64,000 bases of DNA from Vibrio fluminensis (GCF_015278125.1 NZ_JADILO010000024.1:1-64000), one strand, 5' to 3'; numbered from the stretch's first letter, positions 27,520-37,686 are shown. Program-made: numbers and translations. Notes: a model not told the origin generated them from the sequence alone.

Positions 27520-28791
27520 ATGGCGCAATTTATCGACAGACGACTGAATGGCAAGAACAAAAGTGCAGTCAATAGACAGCGCTTCATTCGTCGCCACAAA
27601 GAAAAAATCAAAGAGTCGGTGGCTGATGCTGTCAATCGCCGTTCAATTACTAACACCGAAACTGGCGAAGACGTTTCAATTCCGCATAAAGATATTAGCG
27701 AACCGATTTTCCACCAAGGTCAAGGGGGCGTAAGAGAACGCGTTCATCCAGGTAACGACCAGTTCATCAAAGGTGATAAAATTGAACGTCCTAAAGGTGG
27801 TGGCGGTGGTGGCGGTACTGGTGAAGGCGATGCAAGTGCTGACGGTGAAGGACAAGACGAGTTCGTATTTCAGATATCGAAAGACGAATACTTGGACATC
27901 TTGTTCGAAGACTTAGCGTTACCAAACTTAGACAAGACGCAGATTAACAAAATTACTGAGTGGAAAACTCATCGCGCAGGCTATCAAACCGCCGGCAATC
28001 CAGCCAATATCGCGATTGTTAAGTCACTACAACAATCTCTTGCTCGACGAACCGCGATGACGGCCGGCAAACGCCGCATGATGAATGAGCTCGAAGCGGA
28101 GCTTGAACGCATTCAAAACCAAGAGCCAGCCCAACTTATTGAAGAGCGCCGTCTCAAAGAAGAAATCACTTCACTACGTAAAAAAATCGATAGCGTCCCT
28201 TTTATCGACACCTTCGATTTACGCTTTAAGAATTACGAGCGACGCCCCATTCCTTCAAGCCAAGCTGTGATGTTTTGCTTGATGGATGTATCAGGTTCTA
28301 TGGATCAGGCTACCAAAGATATCGCTAAGCGCTTTTATGTCCTGCTCTACTTGTTCTTAACTCGCACTTACGAAAACGTCGAAGTCGTGTTTATTCGCCA
28401 CCACACTCAAGCAAAAGAAGTCGACGAACATGAGTTCTTCTACTCTCAAGAAACCGGTGGCACCATAGTTTCCAGTGCACTCAAACTCATGAATGAGATC
28501 GTTGCCGACCGCTATCCTGTTGGTCAATGGAATATCTACGCGGCACAAGCGTCCGATGGCGATAACTGGGCTGATGATTCACCACGCTGTCGTGAGTTGC
28601 TGCAAGAAGGGCTGCTCCCTAAGTGTCAATATTACTCCTACATAGAGATCACACGACGTTCTCACCAAACCTTATGGCATGAGTACGAGAAACTAGAAAA
28701 CGCTTTCTCTAACTTCGCCATGAAGAATATTCGTAGCGTTGATGACATCTTCCCGGTGTTCAGGGAACTGTTCAAAAAAGAAAACGCTTAG
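27520..28791 (+). CDS. yeaH: YeaH/YhbH family (DUF444) VWA-like protein
   Basis: Cytoplasmic protein of 423 residues of the YeaH/YhbH family. The N-terminus is basic, with a glycine run [11 protein letters not shown] near residue 93. A coiled coil follows (about 180-222), then a von Willebrand factor A-like domain with the metal-site motif DVSGSMDQ (about 254-261), and later [11 protein letters not shown] and ASDGDN. It is the middle gene of the conserved prkA-yeaH-spoVR trio, probably acting as partner of the kinase. The spoVR gene follows after 9 bases. Confidence 0.93.
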   Translation: MAQFIDRRLNGKNKSAVNRQRFIRRHKEKIKESVADAVNRRSITNTETGEDVSIPHKDISEPIFHQGQGGVRERVHPGNDQFIKGDKIERPKGGGGGGGTGEGDASADGEGQDEFVFQISKDEYLDILFEDLALPNLDKTQINKITEWKTHRAGYQTAGNPANIAIVKSLQQSLARRTAMTAGKRRMMNELEAELERIQNQEPAQLIEERRLKEEITSLRKKIDSVPFIDTFDLRFKNYERRPIPSSQAVMFCLMDVSGSMDQATKDIAKRFYVLLYLFLTRTYENVEVVFIRHHTQAKEVDEHEFFYSQETGGTIVSSALKLMNEIVADRYPVGQWNIYAAQASDGDNWADDSPRCRELLQEGLLPKCQYYSYIEITRRSHQTLWHEYEKLENAFSNFAMKNIRSVDDIFPVFRELFKKENA

Positions 28792-28800
28792 GGAGGTACC

Positions 28801-30339
28801 ATGACAACAAAATCAACAACGAAAAAAAGCGATAAGCTGTTGCCTGATGGTCCTGACTGGACGTTTGGTTTGTTAGAACGCTATCACGTTGAGATCAAGC
28901 GTGTGGCACAGCACTACAAGCTCGATACCTATCCAAATCAAATTGAAGTCATCACTTCAGAGCAGATGATGGATGCTTACTCGAGTATTGGTATGCCGAT
29001 CAACTATAACCATTGGTCATTTGGTAAGAAGTTCATCCAGACCGAACAAGGCTACAAACATGGTCAAATGGGGCTTGCCTACGAGATTGTGATTAACTCC
29101 AATCCCTGTATTGCTTACTTGATGGAAGAGAATACCGTCACCATGCAGGCATTGGTGATGGCACACGCCTGCTATGGACATAACTCGTTCTTCAAAGGCA
29201 ATTATCTTTTCCAAGCATGGACCGATGCAGGTTCAATTATCGACTATCTTCTATTCGCCAAGAAATACATTGCAGAATGTGAAGAAAAGTATGGTGTCTC
29301 TGAAGTCGAAGAGTTACTCGATTCTTGCCACGCTTTAATGAACTACGGTGTTGATCGCTACAAGCGCCCGGAAAAAATTTCGATTGCGGAAGAGAAAAGT
29401 CGTCAAGAAGAACGGGAAGCGTATTTACAATCACAAGTGAACGACTTATGGCGCACTGTGCCAAAAACCGCTGATAAAGAAGAGAGTGAAAAAGTGCGCT
29501 TCCCAAGTGAACCGCAAGAAAACATTCTCTATTTCATCGAGAAACACGCCCCTCTACTGGAGTCATGGCAGCGAGAGATCGTGCGTATTGTGCGCAAAGT
29601 GAGCCAGTACTTCTATCCACAAAAACAAACTCAGGTGATGAACGAAGGTTGGGCCACATTCTGGCACTACACCATTTTGAACCATCTCTACGATGAAGGT
29701 GTGGTTTCTGAGCGCTTTATCCTCGAATTTTTACACAGTCATACCAGCGTGGTGGCGCAACCTCCCTACAATAGCCCGTACTTTAGCGGTATTAACCCTT
29801 ATGCGCTTGGCTTTGCTATGTTCCGCGATATTCGTCGTATCTGTGAAGAGCCGACTGATGAGGACAAAGAATGGTTCCCTGAACTTGCAGGCAGCGATTG
29901 GCTAGAAGCAGTGCATTTTGCGATGCATAACTTCAAAGATGAAAGCTTTATCAGCCAATATCTATCGCCAAAAATCATTCGTGATTTTAAGCTGTTCTCT
30001 ATCGTTGATGATGATAGAAAGAACTATATTGAAGTGAGCCAAATTCACGATGATATGGGCTACCGAGCGATTCGAGAGAAGCTTGCCGCCCAGTACAACC
30101 TCAGCAATCTTGAACCAAACATTCAAGTATTTAACGTTGATGTACGTGGCGACCGCTCGATGACACTGCAATACGTGCCTCACGACCGTATTCCATTGCA
30201 TGATGGCTACAACGAAGTACTCAAGCACCTTTACCGTCTGTGGGGTTTTGACGTCATTTTAGAAGAAGTCAAAGAGTCTGGAAGACGCGAGATCATTGGC
30301 ACTTGTCCGCAGCGCAATAATTACGACTCTGGCATTTAG
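28801..30339 (+). CDS. ycgB: SpoVR family protein (YcgB)
   Basis: 512-residue SpoVR homologue. Conserved stretches include NYNHWSFGKKF, NPCIAYLMEEN, MAHACYGHNSFFKGNY, MNEGWATFWHYTI and INPYALGFAMFRDI. The His and Glu residues in HACYGHNSF and EGWATFWH recall zincin-like metal sites. In Bacillus SpoVR is involved in spore cortex formation, but in non-sporulating bacteria it travels with PrkA and YeaH. GGGAGG before the ATG is a strong ribosome site. It is the last gene of the operon. Confidence 0.95.
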   Translation: MTTKSTTKKSDKLLPDGPDWTFGLLERYHVEIKRVAQHYKLDTYPNQIEVITSEQMMDAYSSIGMPINYNHWSFGKKFIQTEQGYKHGQMGLAYEIVINSNPCIAYLMEENTVTMQALVMAHACYGHNSFFKGNYLFQAWTDAGSIIDYLLFAKKYIAECEEKYGVSEVEELLDSCHALMNYGVDRYKRPEKISIAEEKSRQEEREAYLQSQVNDLWRTVPKTADKEESEKVRFPSEPQENILYFIEKHAPLLESWQREIVRIVRKVSQYFYPQKQTQVMNEGWATFWHYTILNHLYDEGVVSERFILEFLHSHTSVVAQPPYNSPYFSGINPYALGFAMFRDIRRICEEPTDEDKEWFPELAGSDWLEAVHFAMHNFKDESFISQYLSPKIIRDFKLFSIVDDDRKNYIEVSQIHDDMGYRAIREKLAAQYNLSNLEPNIQVFNVDVRGDRSMTLQYVPHDRIPLHDGYNEVLKHLYRLWGFDVILEEVKESGRREIIGTCPQRNNYDSGI

Positions 30340-30360
30340 TCACTAGCCAGATTGGAGTGA

Positions 30361-30397
30361 AGGTTCATCCCCGCCCCCAGGTGATGAACCTTTTTTT
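30361..30397 (+). terminator. Terminator of the yeaG-yeaH-ycgB operon
   Basis: AGGTTCATC (30361-30369) pairs with GATGAACCT (30383-30391) around a 13-nt C-rich loop, followed by seven U's. Confidence 0.92.
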
Positions 30398-30406
30398 GTT
30401 TGATGA

Positions 30407-30481
30407 CTTTGAATCGCTTCTTTTAATTCGCGTTACTTTGAATCGCCTTATTTTGAGTCGCCTTATTTTAAATCACCATAG
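30407..30481. repeat. Five imperfect 15-base tandem repeats across the narP stop codon
   Basis: Units start at about 30407, 30422, 30437, 30452 and 30467 with consensus TTTGAATCGCCTTAT. The units at 30437 and 30452 differ at one base. The two right-hand units encode the last residues and stop codon of narP; the other three lie beyond it. Each unit carries an in-frame minus-strand TAA or near-stop, so copy-number change would leave the protein nearly intact. Confidence 0.75.
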
Positions 30482-31095
30482 CGCTCTAGGTAGAGAACCG
30501 TCGCCGCCGTGCGTGATGGCACCACCAGTTTTTTAAGCAAGCTCTTCATATGCACCTTGACTGTCGACTCAGAGATAAATAAGTTGTCGGCGATTTGCTT
30601 GTTTCTCAACCCTTTAGCGACTTGACGCAAAATCTGCATTTCACGGTCAGTCAAAGTATCAAAAACATCATCCTGATTCTCGCGGTCAGCTAAATACTCG
30701 GCGACTTCTTTACTATAAGCTTTGTCACCATTGAGGCTGTTTTTCAATACTTCAATCAATTCATCTGGCTCGGTATCTTTCAGCAAATAGCCATCTGCAC
30801 CTGCTTTAACTAACGCGTCAATATCAGCAGCACTGTCAGAGACAGTCAGGATCACGATATTGGCATCGCAATTGTCAGCTCGAAGCGCATTGAGGGTATC
30901 TAGCCCCGACATGCCTTTCATGTTCAAATCGAGCAGAATTAAGTCTGGCTCAACTTCATGGTTCTTCGCCACCGCTTCCGCTCCTGAGGATGCTTCAGCA
31001 ATCACTTCAAATTCATCTTCAAAGCTCAATAGTTGGCTCAATCCTCGACGCATCAATGGATGATCGTCTACAAGCATTACTCTACATTGTGTCAA
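30463..31095 (-). CDS. narP: Nitrate/nitrite response regulator NarP
   Basis: NarL/FixJ-type regulator of 210 residues. Receiver with D10-D11, phospho-Asp in LILLDLNMKGMSGLDTLNAL (about residue 56) and the switch LTVS. The C-terminal LuxR-type helix-turn-helix (LTDREMQILRQVAKGLRNKQIADNLFISESTVKVH) is about residues 145-185. The N-terminus and DLNMKGMSGLDTLNAL block match E. coli NarP closely. The start is taken as TTG at 31095, with AAGGA eight bases upstream and a 14-base overlap with narQ. The ATG at 31077 is an alternative. It partners NarQ and probably controls the divergent nap operon. Confidence 0.93.
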   Translation of the reverse strand: MTQCRVMLVDDHPLMRRGLSQLLSFEDEFEVIAEASSGAEAVAKNHEVEPDLILLDLNMKGMSGLDTLNALRADNCDANIVILTVSDSAADIDALVKAGADGYLLKDTEPDELIEVLKNSLNGDKAYSKEVAEYLADRENQDDVFDTLTDREMQILRQVAKGLRNKQIADNLFISESTVKVHMKSLLKKLVVPSRTAATVLYLERYGDLK

Positions 31096-32806
31096 AATCG
31101 TTATCCTTAGTTCTTGGATATTTTAATTCTATTTCGCAGCCTTGTTGGCTCGCTGTTTTAATCGTCAGTTGACCATTTAAGCGACTAGCACGCTCATGCA
31201 TGATCGACAAACCATAGTGGTTAATCTTGCTTTCTTGGCTTTCAATCCCGACACCATCATCAATCACTTTAATCATGACCTCTTCATCACTCTCAGTGCA
31301 GAAAATGTCTATTTGGGTCGCATCAGCATGCTTAATCGCATTGATCGTCGCTTCACGAATCAACTGCAGCAAATGAACTTGCTGATGAGCATCAAGTTCG
31401 GCCGAAGACAATTGGTTATCAAGCACAATCTTCGCTTCAGTTTGCTCCTGAAGTTGTGCCAACATCTCTTTTAATGAGGTATCAAAATTGCCTTCTTTGA
31501 TTGATAATCTAAAGGTAGTTAACAATTCACGCAGTTGTGTATAAGCACCTGATAATGCGGAATCTAAGTCACTAACAATGCTGTTTGTTTTATCCAATTC
31601 TGAACTCTGCTCAAGCTTTTTCATCATGCGTTTAAGCAAGGAGACTTGGATCTTCAAATAAGAGAGTGATTGAGCTAACGAATCATGTAGCTCCCGCGCA
31701 ATCGTTGCGCGCTCTTCTAACAACAGTAACTGTTCTGATTGTCGCTGTGCTTGGTTGTAGTAGACGGCACGTGAGAGAATCCGTACAAAGTTATCAATCA
31801 AATCTTGGTCTGGACATGGTAAATACCAATTCCAATAAAGTGTGCCTAGTTCCGCCCCATCAAGGGTTAATGTTTGGCTCGAAAGATTCTTTTCTTGCAA
31901 CTCGCCTTTCGCGAGTATCATCGGTTTTTCTTCCCCAGTACCCACTTCAAGTTTTACCGCACTTACCCCTTCAATACTCACAATTTGCTGCAAGATCGCA
32001 GCAAAGTTATCAGGTGTAATTCTTGATGCAGTCAGTTCACTAGAAGACTTATACAGAACATGTAAAGACTGGTTGGCATGCTGAAGTTTATGCGTTTTCT
32101 CATTCACAGCCTTCTCTAAACCGTAATAGAATTTGCCTAACTCTTTGGCGGTATTATTAAACGTTCGAGTGAGGATGCCCATCTCATTGTCGCTAACAAC
32201 ATTTAACTCAACATCAAAAGAACGCGACTTAATTTGTTCACTCGCGACCACCAACGCTCGCAGTGGATGAACAATCTCGCGGCGAACAAACAGCACGACA
32301 AACACACTAGTGATTAAGATCCCGCCTAAACCAATCACACCAACCCAGGCTAACTCAACCAGTTTTCTCTCTGAAAAGCCTTGCAGCTTAAAGACAAAGG
32401 CGTCGATTTGCGAAACAAACGAAGGAACTAACATCAAGTATTGAGAACGCTGCTCACTGATGAGCACTTCCTTTAATTCATGCCAGCGCATAATCAGTTG
32501 GTAGTAGTCATGGGTAATATCTTCAGGCACATCCCAATTTTGCAGTGCCTTCATCGAAGGCGAATAGATCGAACGTTCAAATAAAAAAATATGTGAAGAA
32601 AAATCACTGGATTGCGATTGAATATCATGAGCAAGTCGATAGCTTTGCATTCGCATTGAGCCCGCGACGTTGAGCGCTTCAGCATCATTCAAACTTGAGG
32701 CAAGTAACACAAACGCATAGCCAATCGTTGCCACCGAAAGAAGCACAATTAACGATAATGCCTTCGCAATCGTTCCTGTTACCGACTTTTTAATACTTTT
32801 TAACAA
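31082..32806 (-). CDS. narQ: Nitrate/nitrite sensor histidine kinase NarQ
   Basis: Membrane sensor of 574 residues. TM1 is about 14-34, followed by the nitrate-binding P-box region AEALNVAGSMRMQSYRLAHDIQ. TM2 is near 158-180, then HAMP, a Cys-poor linker and the HisKA_3 domain with ERATIARELHDSLAQSLSYLKIQ (phospho-His in RELHDS), then the ATPase domain VIDDGVGI and HYGLSIMHERA. No ATG lies upstream of TM1. TTG at 32806 with GAGG five bases before it gives a natural N-terminus; a TTG at 32875 is also open. It is divergent from napF. Confidence 0.94.
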   Translation of the reverse strand: MLKSIKKSVTGTIAKALSLIVLLSVATIGYAFVLLASSLNDAEALNVAGSMRMQSYRLAHDIQSQSSDFSSHIFLFERSIYSPSMKALQNWDVPEDITHDYYQLIMRWHELKEVLISEQRSQYLMLVPSFVSQIDAFVFKLQGFSERKLVELAWVGVIGLGGILITSVFVVLFVRREIVHPLRALVVASEQIKSRSFDVELNVVSDNEMGILTRTFNNTAKELGKFYYGLEKAVNEKTHKLQHANQSLHVLYKSSSELTASRITPDNFAAILQQIVSIEGVSAVKLEVGTGEEKPMILAKGELQEKNLSSQTLTLDGAELGTLYWNWYLPCPDQDLIDNFVRILSRAVYYNQAQRQSEQLLLLEERATIARELHDSLAQSLSYLKIQVSLLKRMMKKLEQSSELDKTNSIVSDLDSALSGAYTQLRELLTTFRLSIKEGNFDTSLKEMLAQLQEQTEAKIVLDNQLSSAELDAHQQVHLLQLIREATINAIKHADATQIDIFCTESDEEVMIKVIDDGVGIESQESKINHYGLSIMHERASRLNGQLTIKTASQQGCEIELKYPRTKDNDFDTM

Positions 32807-32901
32807 CCGAACCTCGAATTGATATGACAATATATTGCTAAACAGCTGATGACTAAATTTTAGCGCTAACGCCAATATGTGATCAAACCCAATCGAATTA
32901 G

Positions 32902-32945
32902 TTGATCTAAAACAAACTCCCTCCCTAAATACCCCCTTGGAGGTA
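32902..32945 (+). promoter_or_regulatory. FNR-like box and NarP 7-2-7 site in the narQ-napF region
   Basis: TTGATctaaAACAA (32902-32915) misses the FNR consensus at one position. TACCCCC-tt-GGAGGTA (32930-32945) is an inverted heptamer pair with 2-base spacing, the arrangement bound by NarP and NarL. Both lie about 100-145 bases before napF. Joint FNR and NarP activation of nap is established in E. coli and Haemophilus; here it is read from the sites. Confidence 0.78.
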
Positions 32946-33045
32946 TTTATACAAATGTGACAAATCCTACAATTTAATTATTGATAAATGAAAGGTTGTT
33001 AACGGTATTTGCAATTCCATTCAACCCTATGTGGATTCGCTTTAA

Positions 33046-33531
33046 ATGGTCGATCTGTCGAGAAGACGCCTTTTTACCCGCAATGTAGTGCAAGACGACG
33101 CTGTTCGCTTGCCTTGGCTAAGTGCACCTGAACAGTTTACCGATTTATGTACTCAGTGTGGCGAATGTCTTAAAGCGTGCGAGACGCAAATCGTCGTTAA
33201 AGGTGATGGCGGATTCCCTAAAGTTGATTTCACCATTGATGAGTGCACTTTTTGCTATCAGTGTGCGGAAGCCTGCCCTGAGTCACTATTTGCCGATCAA
33301 CAAGAAACACCTTGGCGAGCAAAAGCGGCTATCAGCAACCAATGTCTTGCACAGCAAAATGTCGAGTGTCGTTCTTGTGGAGAAATGTGCGACAGCATGG
33401 CAATTCAATTTCGCTTAGAAGTGGGTCGAGTCGCTCAACCGAACCTTGATCCAAATCTTTGTAACGGGTGTGGTGCGTGTGTCGCAGTCTGCCCTACTTC
33501 ATCTATCAATGTGAGCAATCCGATCGCTTAA
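33046..33531 (+). CDS. napF: Ferredoxin-type protein NapF
   Basis: Cytoplasmic iron-sulfur protein of 161 residues linked to NapA maturation. Three CxxCxxCxxxC-type motifs are visible: CTQCGECLKAC (about 36-46), CTFCYQCAEAC (about 67-77) and CNGCGACVAVC (about 140-150), with an extra CRSCGEMC near 110. The N-terminal SRRRLFTR is typical of NapF. First gene of napFDABC. Confidence 0.95.
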   Translation: MVDLSRRRLFTRNVVQDDAVRLPWLSAPEQFTDLCTQCGECLKACETQIVVKGDGGFPKVDFTIDECTFCYQCAEACPESLFADQQETPWRAKAAISNQCLAQQNVECRSCGEMCDSMAIQFRLEVGRVAQPNLDPNLCNGCGACVAVCPTSSINVSNPIA

Positions 33532-33555
33532 CGCGCAGCAATAAGAGAGCAGAGA

Positions 33556-33861
33556 ATGCCCCGAAATGAAGTTCATATATCAAGTTTGATCGTCCACGTC
33601 GTGCCAGAGCACTTAGACAGCGTGAAAGTTCAAATTCAGCAGTTTGACACTGCTGAGATTTACGGTGAGAGCCCTGAGGGCAAAATTGTCGTTGTTTTAG
33701 AAACACAAAGCGAAGGCTTTATCACCGACGTTATAGACAAAATTAATAACTTTACGCATGTCGTCAGCACCGTCATGGTCTACCACCAGATCGAGCGAGA
33801 CCTAGATGATGAGCAAGAAAACACTGGATCACAACAATCCCAAGTAGAGGGTGAAGTATGA
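33556..33861 (+). CDS. napD: NapA signal-peptide chaperone NapD
   Basis: Small cytoplasmic chaperone of 101 residues that binds the Tat signal of NapA and prevents early export. Family features are [24 protein letters not shown] near the start and the ferredoxin-like beta-alpha-beta pattern. The acidic tail after about residue 85 (DDEQENTG) is probably disordered. It overlaps napA by ATGA. Confidence 0.95.
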   Translation: MPRNEVHISSLIVHVVPEHLDSVKVQIQQFDTAEIYGESPEGKIVVVLETQSEGFITDVIDKINNFTHVVSTVMVYHQIERDLDDEQENTGSQQSQVEGEV

Positions 33862-36347
33862 AAATGACAAGACGTGCGTTTGTGAAAGCAAACGCAGCGG
33901 CATCAGCAGCAGCAGTTGCAGGTATTACCTTACCAGCATCAGCAACCAACCTGATTGCCAGCTCTGACCAAACCAAAATCACTTGGGACAAGGCACCTTG
34001 TCGCTTTTGTGGTACTGGCTGTTCCGTTCTAGTTGGTACGCAAAACGGCAAAGTTGTCGCAACACAAGGTGACCCTGAAGCACCGGTAAACAAAGGCCTA
34101 AACTGTATCAAAGGCTACTTCCTGTCGAAGATTATGTACGGGCACGATCGTCTAACTCAGCCTTTGCTGCGTATGAAAGATGGTCAGTACCACAAAGACG
34201 GAGAGTTCACCCCAGTATCTTGGGATGTCGCATTTGATACGATGGCAGAAAAGTGGAAAGCCTCTCTAGAGAAGAAAGGTCCAACAAGCGTTGGTATGTT
34301 TGGTTCAGGTCAATGGACCGTAATGGAAGGCTACGCAGCATCAAAACTGATGAAAGCGGGTTTCCGTTCCAACAACATTGATCCTAACGCACGCCACTGT
34401 ATGGCTTCGGCTGTAGTGGGCTTCATGCGCGCATTTGGTATTGATGAACCAATGGGGTGCTATGACGACTTCGAAAATGCCGATGCTTTCGTGCTTTGGG
34501 GTTCAAACATGGCAGAAATGCACCCTGTACTATGGACGCGCATTGCAGACCGCCGTTTAAGCCATCCGCATGTGAAAGTAAACGTACTGTCGACCTACTA
34601 CCATCGTTCATTTGAATTGGCGGATCACGGCTACATTTTCACTCCACAATCTGACCTCGCGATTGCCAACTTTATTGCCAATTACATCATCGAAAATGAT
34701 GCCGTGAATTGGGACTTTGTTAACAAGCACACCAACTTCACTCAAGCAGATGTCGATATCGGTTACGGCTTACGTGATGATAATCCACTGCAAGTAAAGG
34801 CGAAGAATGCAAACTCAGGCAAGCTAACCAGCATTTCGTTTGAAGAATACAAAGCGTCAGTTGCTCCATACACCGTGGAGAAAGCATCTGAGCTTTCTGG
34901 TGTCGAACCAGAAAAATTAATTGAACTGGCTAAGCAGTACGCCGATCCAAACACCAAAGTGATGTCGCTTTGGACCATGGGTATGAACCAGCATACACGT
35001 GGCGTATGGATGAATAACTTGGTTTATAACATTCACCTACTAACCGGTAAGATTGCGACCCCGGGCAACAGTCCATTCTCGCTGACAGGACAACCATCGG
35101 CGTGTGGTACTGCTCGTGAAGTCGGTACCTTTGCACACCGCCTACCAGCGGATATGGTGGTAGCCAACCCAAAACACCGAGAAATCACAGAAAAAATCTG
35201 GAAACTGCCAGAAGGCACGATTCCACCAAAACCAGGCTTCCACGCTGTACTGCAAGATCGCATGCTGCATGATGGCGTACTGAACTGTTACTGGGTGCAA
35301 TGTAATAATAACCTGCAAGCGGGTCCAAACATTAACGAAGAACGTCTACCGGGTTACCGCAACCCAGACAACTTTATCGTTGTTTCTGACCCATACCCAA
35401 CGGCCACTGCTCAAGCAGCTGATTTGATCCTACCTACGGCGATGTGGATTGAAAAAGAAGGTGCTTATGGTAACGCTGAGCGTCGTACACAAGCTTGGTA
35501 CCAACAAGTTGAAACCGTTGGTGAAGCAAAGTCAGATTTATGGCAGCTAATGGAGTTTTCTAAACGCTTCAAGATTGAAGAAGTGTGGCCAGAAGAACTA
35601 TTAGCAAAAGCACCTGAACTGCGTGGCAAAACGATGTTCGACGTACTATACCGCAACGGGCACGTGGACAAATTCCCTGTCGAAGAAGCTCGTGAACTTA
35701 ACGATGATGCGCACCACTTTGGTTTTTATGTGCAAAAAGGCCTATTCGAAGAGTATGCAACATTTGGTCGTGGTCACGGCCACGACTTAGCACCGTACGA
35801 TGTTTACCACACCGTTCGTGGCCTGCGTTGGCCGGTCGTTGATGGTAAAGAAACCATGTGGCGCTTTAAAGAAGGCTCAGATCCTTACGCTAAAGAAGGC
35901 TCTGGTTGGGACTTCTACGGTAACAAAGATGGTAAGGCTAAGATTATTTCAGCACCTTACGAAGCACCACCAGAAGTGCCAGATAGCGAGTTTGACATGT
36001 GGCTATGTACTGGTCGTGTTCTCGAACACTGGCATACCGGTACCATGACGCGTCGTGTACCTGAACTCTACAAAGCGGTTCCAGATGCTGTTTGCTACAT
36101 GCACCCAGATGATGCCAAAGCTCGCAATGTTCGTCGTGGCGAAGAAGTTTTGATGTCAAATAAACGAGGTGAAGTACGTGTGCGTGTAGAAACACGTGGT
36201 CGCAACAAACCACCACAAGGGCTAGTCTTCGTGCCGTTTTTTGATGCTCGAATTCTGATTAACAAACTGATCTTAGATGCGACGGATCCTCTGTCTAAAC
36301 AGACTGACTTTAAGAAGTGTCCAGTCAAAATCACTAAGATCGTTTAA
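33858..36347 (+). CDS. napA: Periplasmic nitrate reductase catalytic subunit
   Basis: Molybdenum enzyme of 829 residues reducing nitrate to nitrite in the periplasm. A Tat signal ([19 protein letters not shown]) is followed by the [4Fe-4S] motif C48, C51, C55 and the Cys in GLNCIKG. The Mo-ligand Cys lies in [10 protein letters not shown] (about 180), and the molybdopterin-binding regions extend to the C-terminus ([14 protein letters not shown]). Length and motifs are complete. It takes electrons from NapB and NapC. Confidence 0.98.
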   Translation: MKMTRRAFVKANAAASAAAVAGITLPASATNLIASSDQTKITWDKAPCRFCGTGCSVLVGTQNGKVVATQGDPEAPVNKGLNCIKGYFLSKIMYGHDRLTQPLLRMKDGQYHKDGEFTPVSWDVAFDTMAEKWKASLEKKGPTSVGMFGSGQWTVMEGYAASKLMKAGFRSNNIDPNARHCMASAVVGFMRAFGIDEPMGCYDDFENADAFVLWGSNMAEMHPVLWTRIADRRLSHPHVKVNVLSTYYHRSFELADHGYIFTPQSDLAIANFIANYIIENDAVNWDFVNKHTNFTQADVDIGYGLRDDNPLQVKAKNANSGKLTSISFEEYKASVAPYTVEKASELSGVEPEKLIELAKQYADPNTKVMSLWTMGMNQHTRGVWMNNLVYNIHLLTGKIATPGNSPFSLTGQPSACGTAREVGTFAHRLPADMVVANPKHREITEKIWKLPEGTIPPKPGFHAVLQDRMLHDGVLNCYWVQCNNNLQAGPNINEERLPGYRNPDNFIVVSDPYPTATAQAADLILPTAMWIEKEGAYGNAERRTQAWYQQVETVGEAKSDLWQLMEFSKRFKIEEVWPEELLAKAPELRGKTMFDVLYRNGHVDKFPVEEARELNDDAHHFGFYVQKGLFEEYATFGRGHGHDLAPYDVYHTVRGLRWPVVDGKETMWRFKEGSDPYAKEGSGWDFYGNKDGKAKIISAPYEAPPEVPDSEFDMWLCTGRVLEHWHTGTMTRRVPELYKAVPDAVCYMHPDDAKARNVRRGEEVLMSNKRGEVRVRVETRGRNKPPQGLVFVPFFDARILINKLILDATDPLSKQTDFKKCPVKITKIV

Positions 36348-36412
36348 CCCATGACTTGGTCGCGCCAAGCGCGACCACTATCAGAATTTAGCCACACGGC
36401 GGAGAAGTTAAA

Positions 36413-36868
36413 ATGAAAAAACTAATGCTTGCCCTACTCGCAATTGGCGCCGTTATCAGCGGCAGCGTTTTTGCTAAATTAGATAATCCTGGTGGTACAG
36501 GTGGCGTCGATTCGCTGCGTGGAGAGACGCTATTGGAAGATACACGCCCAGCGGACGCCTTTAAAGATTTTCCAAAAGAGCATGAAGTAGATAGTAGTTA
36601 CGTCTATCAACCACCATTGATTCCACACGCAATTCGTAACTACGAAGTATCACTCAATGCCAATAAATGTCTGGCTTGTCATAGCTGGAAAAATGCCAAA
36701 GAGATGGGCGCGACTAAAATTAGCGTTACCCACTATGTTAACCGCGAAGATGCAGTTTTAGCGGATATGTCCCCACGACGTTACTTCTGCTTGCAGTGCC
36801 ACGTTCCTCAAACTGAGGCCGCACCGCTAGTAGGCAATGATTTCGAACGTGTTCAATCGCTCAAGTAG
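36413..36868 (+). CDS. napB: Diheme cytochrome c subunit NapB
   Basis: Periplasmic electron carrier of 151 residues. Signal peptide to about VFA (21), then two heme-binding motifs, CLACH (about 84-88) and CLQCH (about 124-128), with the family stretches YVYQPPLIPHAIRNYE and ARRYFCLQCHVPQ-like sequence. It passes electrons from NapC to NapA. GGCGGAGAAG precedes the start. Confidence 0.96.
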   Translation: MKKLMLALLAIGAVISGSVFAKLDNPGGTGGVDSLRGETLLEDTRPADAFKDFPKEHEVDSSYVYQPPLIPHAIRNYEVSLNANKCLACHSWKNAKEMGATKISVTHYVNREDAVLADMSPRRYFCLQCHVPQTEAAPLVGNDFERVQSLK

Positions 36869-36897
36869 CAAGAACACACCGTTAACGAGGTTACACT

Positions 36898-37476
36898 ATG
36901 AAATTATTAAAAGCGTTTTGGAAGCGACTAACTCGCCCAAGTAAGGCTGCCGTAGGGGTAGTACTGTTTATGGGCTTTGCTGGTGGTCTTCTGTTCTGGG
37001 GCGCATTTAACACAGGTATGGAAGCAACCAATACTGAAGAGTTTTGTTCAGGGTGCCACGCGCCTATTGTTGCTGAAATTAAACCAACTATTCACTACTC
37101 CAACCGTTCAGGCGTGCGCGCTATCTGTTCGGATTGTCATGTACCGCATGAATGGACGGATAAGATCGTGCGTAAAGTACAAGCGTCAAAAGAACTGTTT
37201 GCACACTACGTACTCAAAACGATCGATACACCCGAAAAATTTGCCGAACGTCGCGGCCACTTAGCCGAACGAGAATGGGCGCGAATGAAGAAAAACGACT
37301 CATTAGAGTGTCGTAACTGTCACGAATTTGAGTACATGGATTTTTCTGAGCAAGGCTCACGCGGTGCGAAGCAACACTCAACTGCTTTAGCAAATGGCGA
37401 GAAGACCTGTATAGACTGTCACAAAGGCATCTCGCACCATCTTCCTGACATGGAAGGTGTGGAAGGCTGGCAATAA
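36898..37476 (+). CDS. napC: Tetraheme cytochrome NapC (NapC/NirT family)
   Basis: Membrane-anchored quinol dehydrogenase of 192 residues. One N-terminal helix (about 17-37, AAVGVVLFMGFAGGLLFWGAF), then four CxxCH motifs (CSGCH, CSDCH, CRNCH, CIDCH). It moves electrons from the quinol pool to NapB. With no napG or napH in the cluster, NapC is the only visible quinol route. Confidence 0.96.
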   Translation: MKLLKAFWKRLTRPSKAAVGVVLFMGFAGGLLFWGAFNTGMEATNTEEFCSGCHAPIVAEIKPTIHYSNRSGVRAICSDCHVPHEWTDKIVRKVQASKELFAHYVLKTIDTPEKFAERRGHLAEREWARMKKNDSLECRNCHEFEYMDFSEQGSRGAKQHSTALANGEKTCIDCHKGISHHLPDMEGVEGWQ

Positions 37477-37490
37477 AAAAGGAACGAGGA

Positions 37491-37628
37491 ATGAGTACAC
37501 TTGAATCAGTAATTTGGCACATTCTTGGTTACAGCGCCATGCCTGTCATTATCCTTTCAGGTTTTGCTGTGGTTGCCGCCATCTGCATCTGGATTCTCTC
37601 GATGGGGAAAGATAAAGAGCTAGAGTAA
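37491..37628 (+). CDS. 45-residue nap-associated membrane protein (TIGR02808 type)
   Basis: A short gene ending the nap operon, 14 bases after napC. ATG at 37491 with AGGAACGAGGA before it. The protein starts MSTLESVIWHILGY and has one membrane helix (about 17-36, MPVIILSGFAVVAAICIWIL) and a charged tail ending GKDKELE. I recall this as TIGR02808, a very small Vibrio/Photobacterium family found near nap genes with no known function. It may replace NapE or assist NapC assembly; that is a guess. Confidence 0.85.
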   Translation: MSTLESVIWHILGYSAMPVIILSGFAVVAAICIWILSMGKDKELE

Positions 37629-37686
37629 CACCTGACGAAGTTGTCGACTGACTTCGATTGGTGCATGCCTATCTACTCTAGTGATT

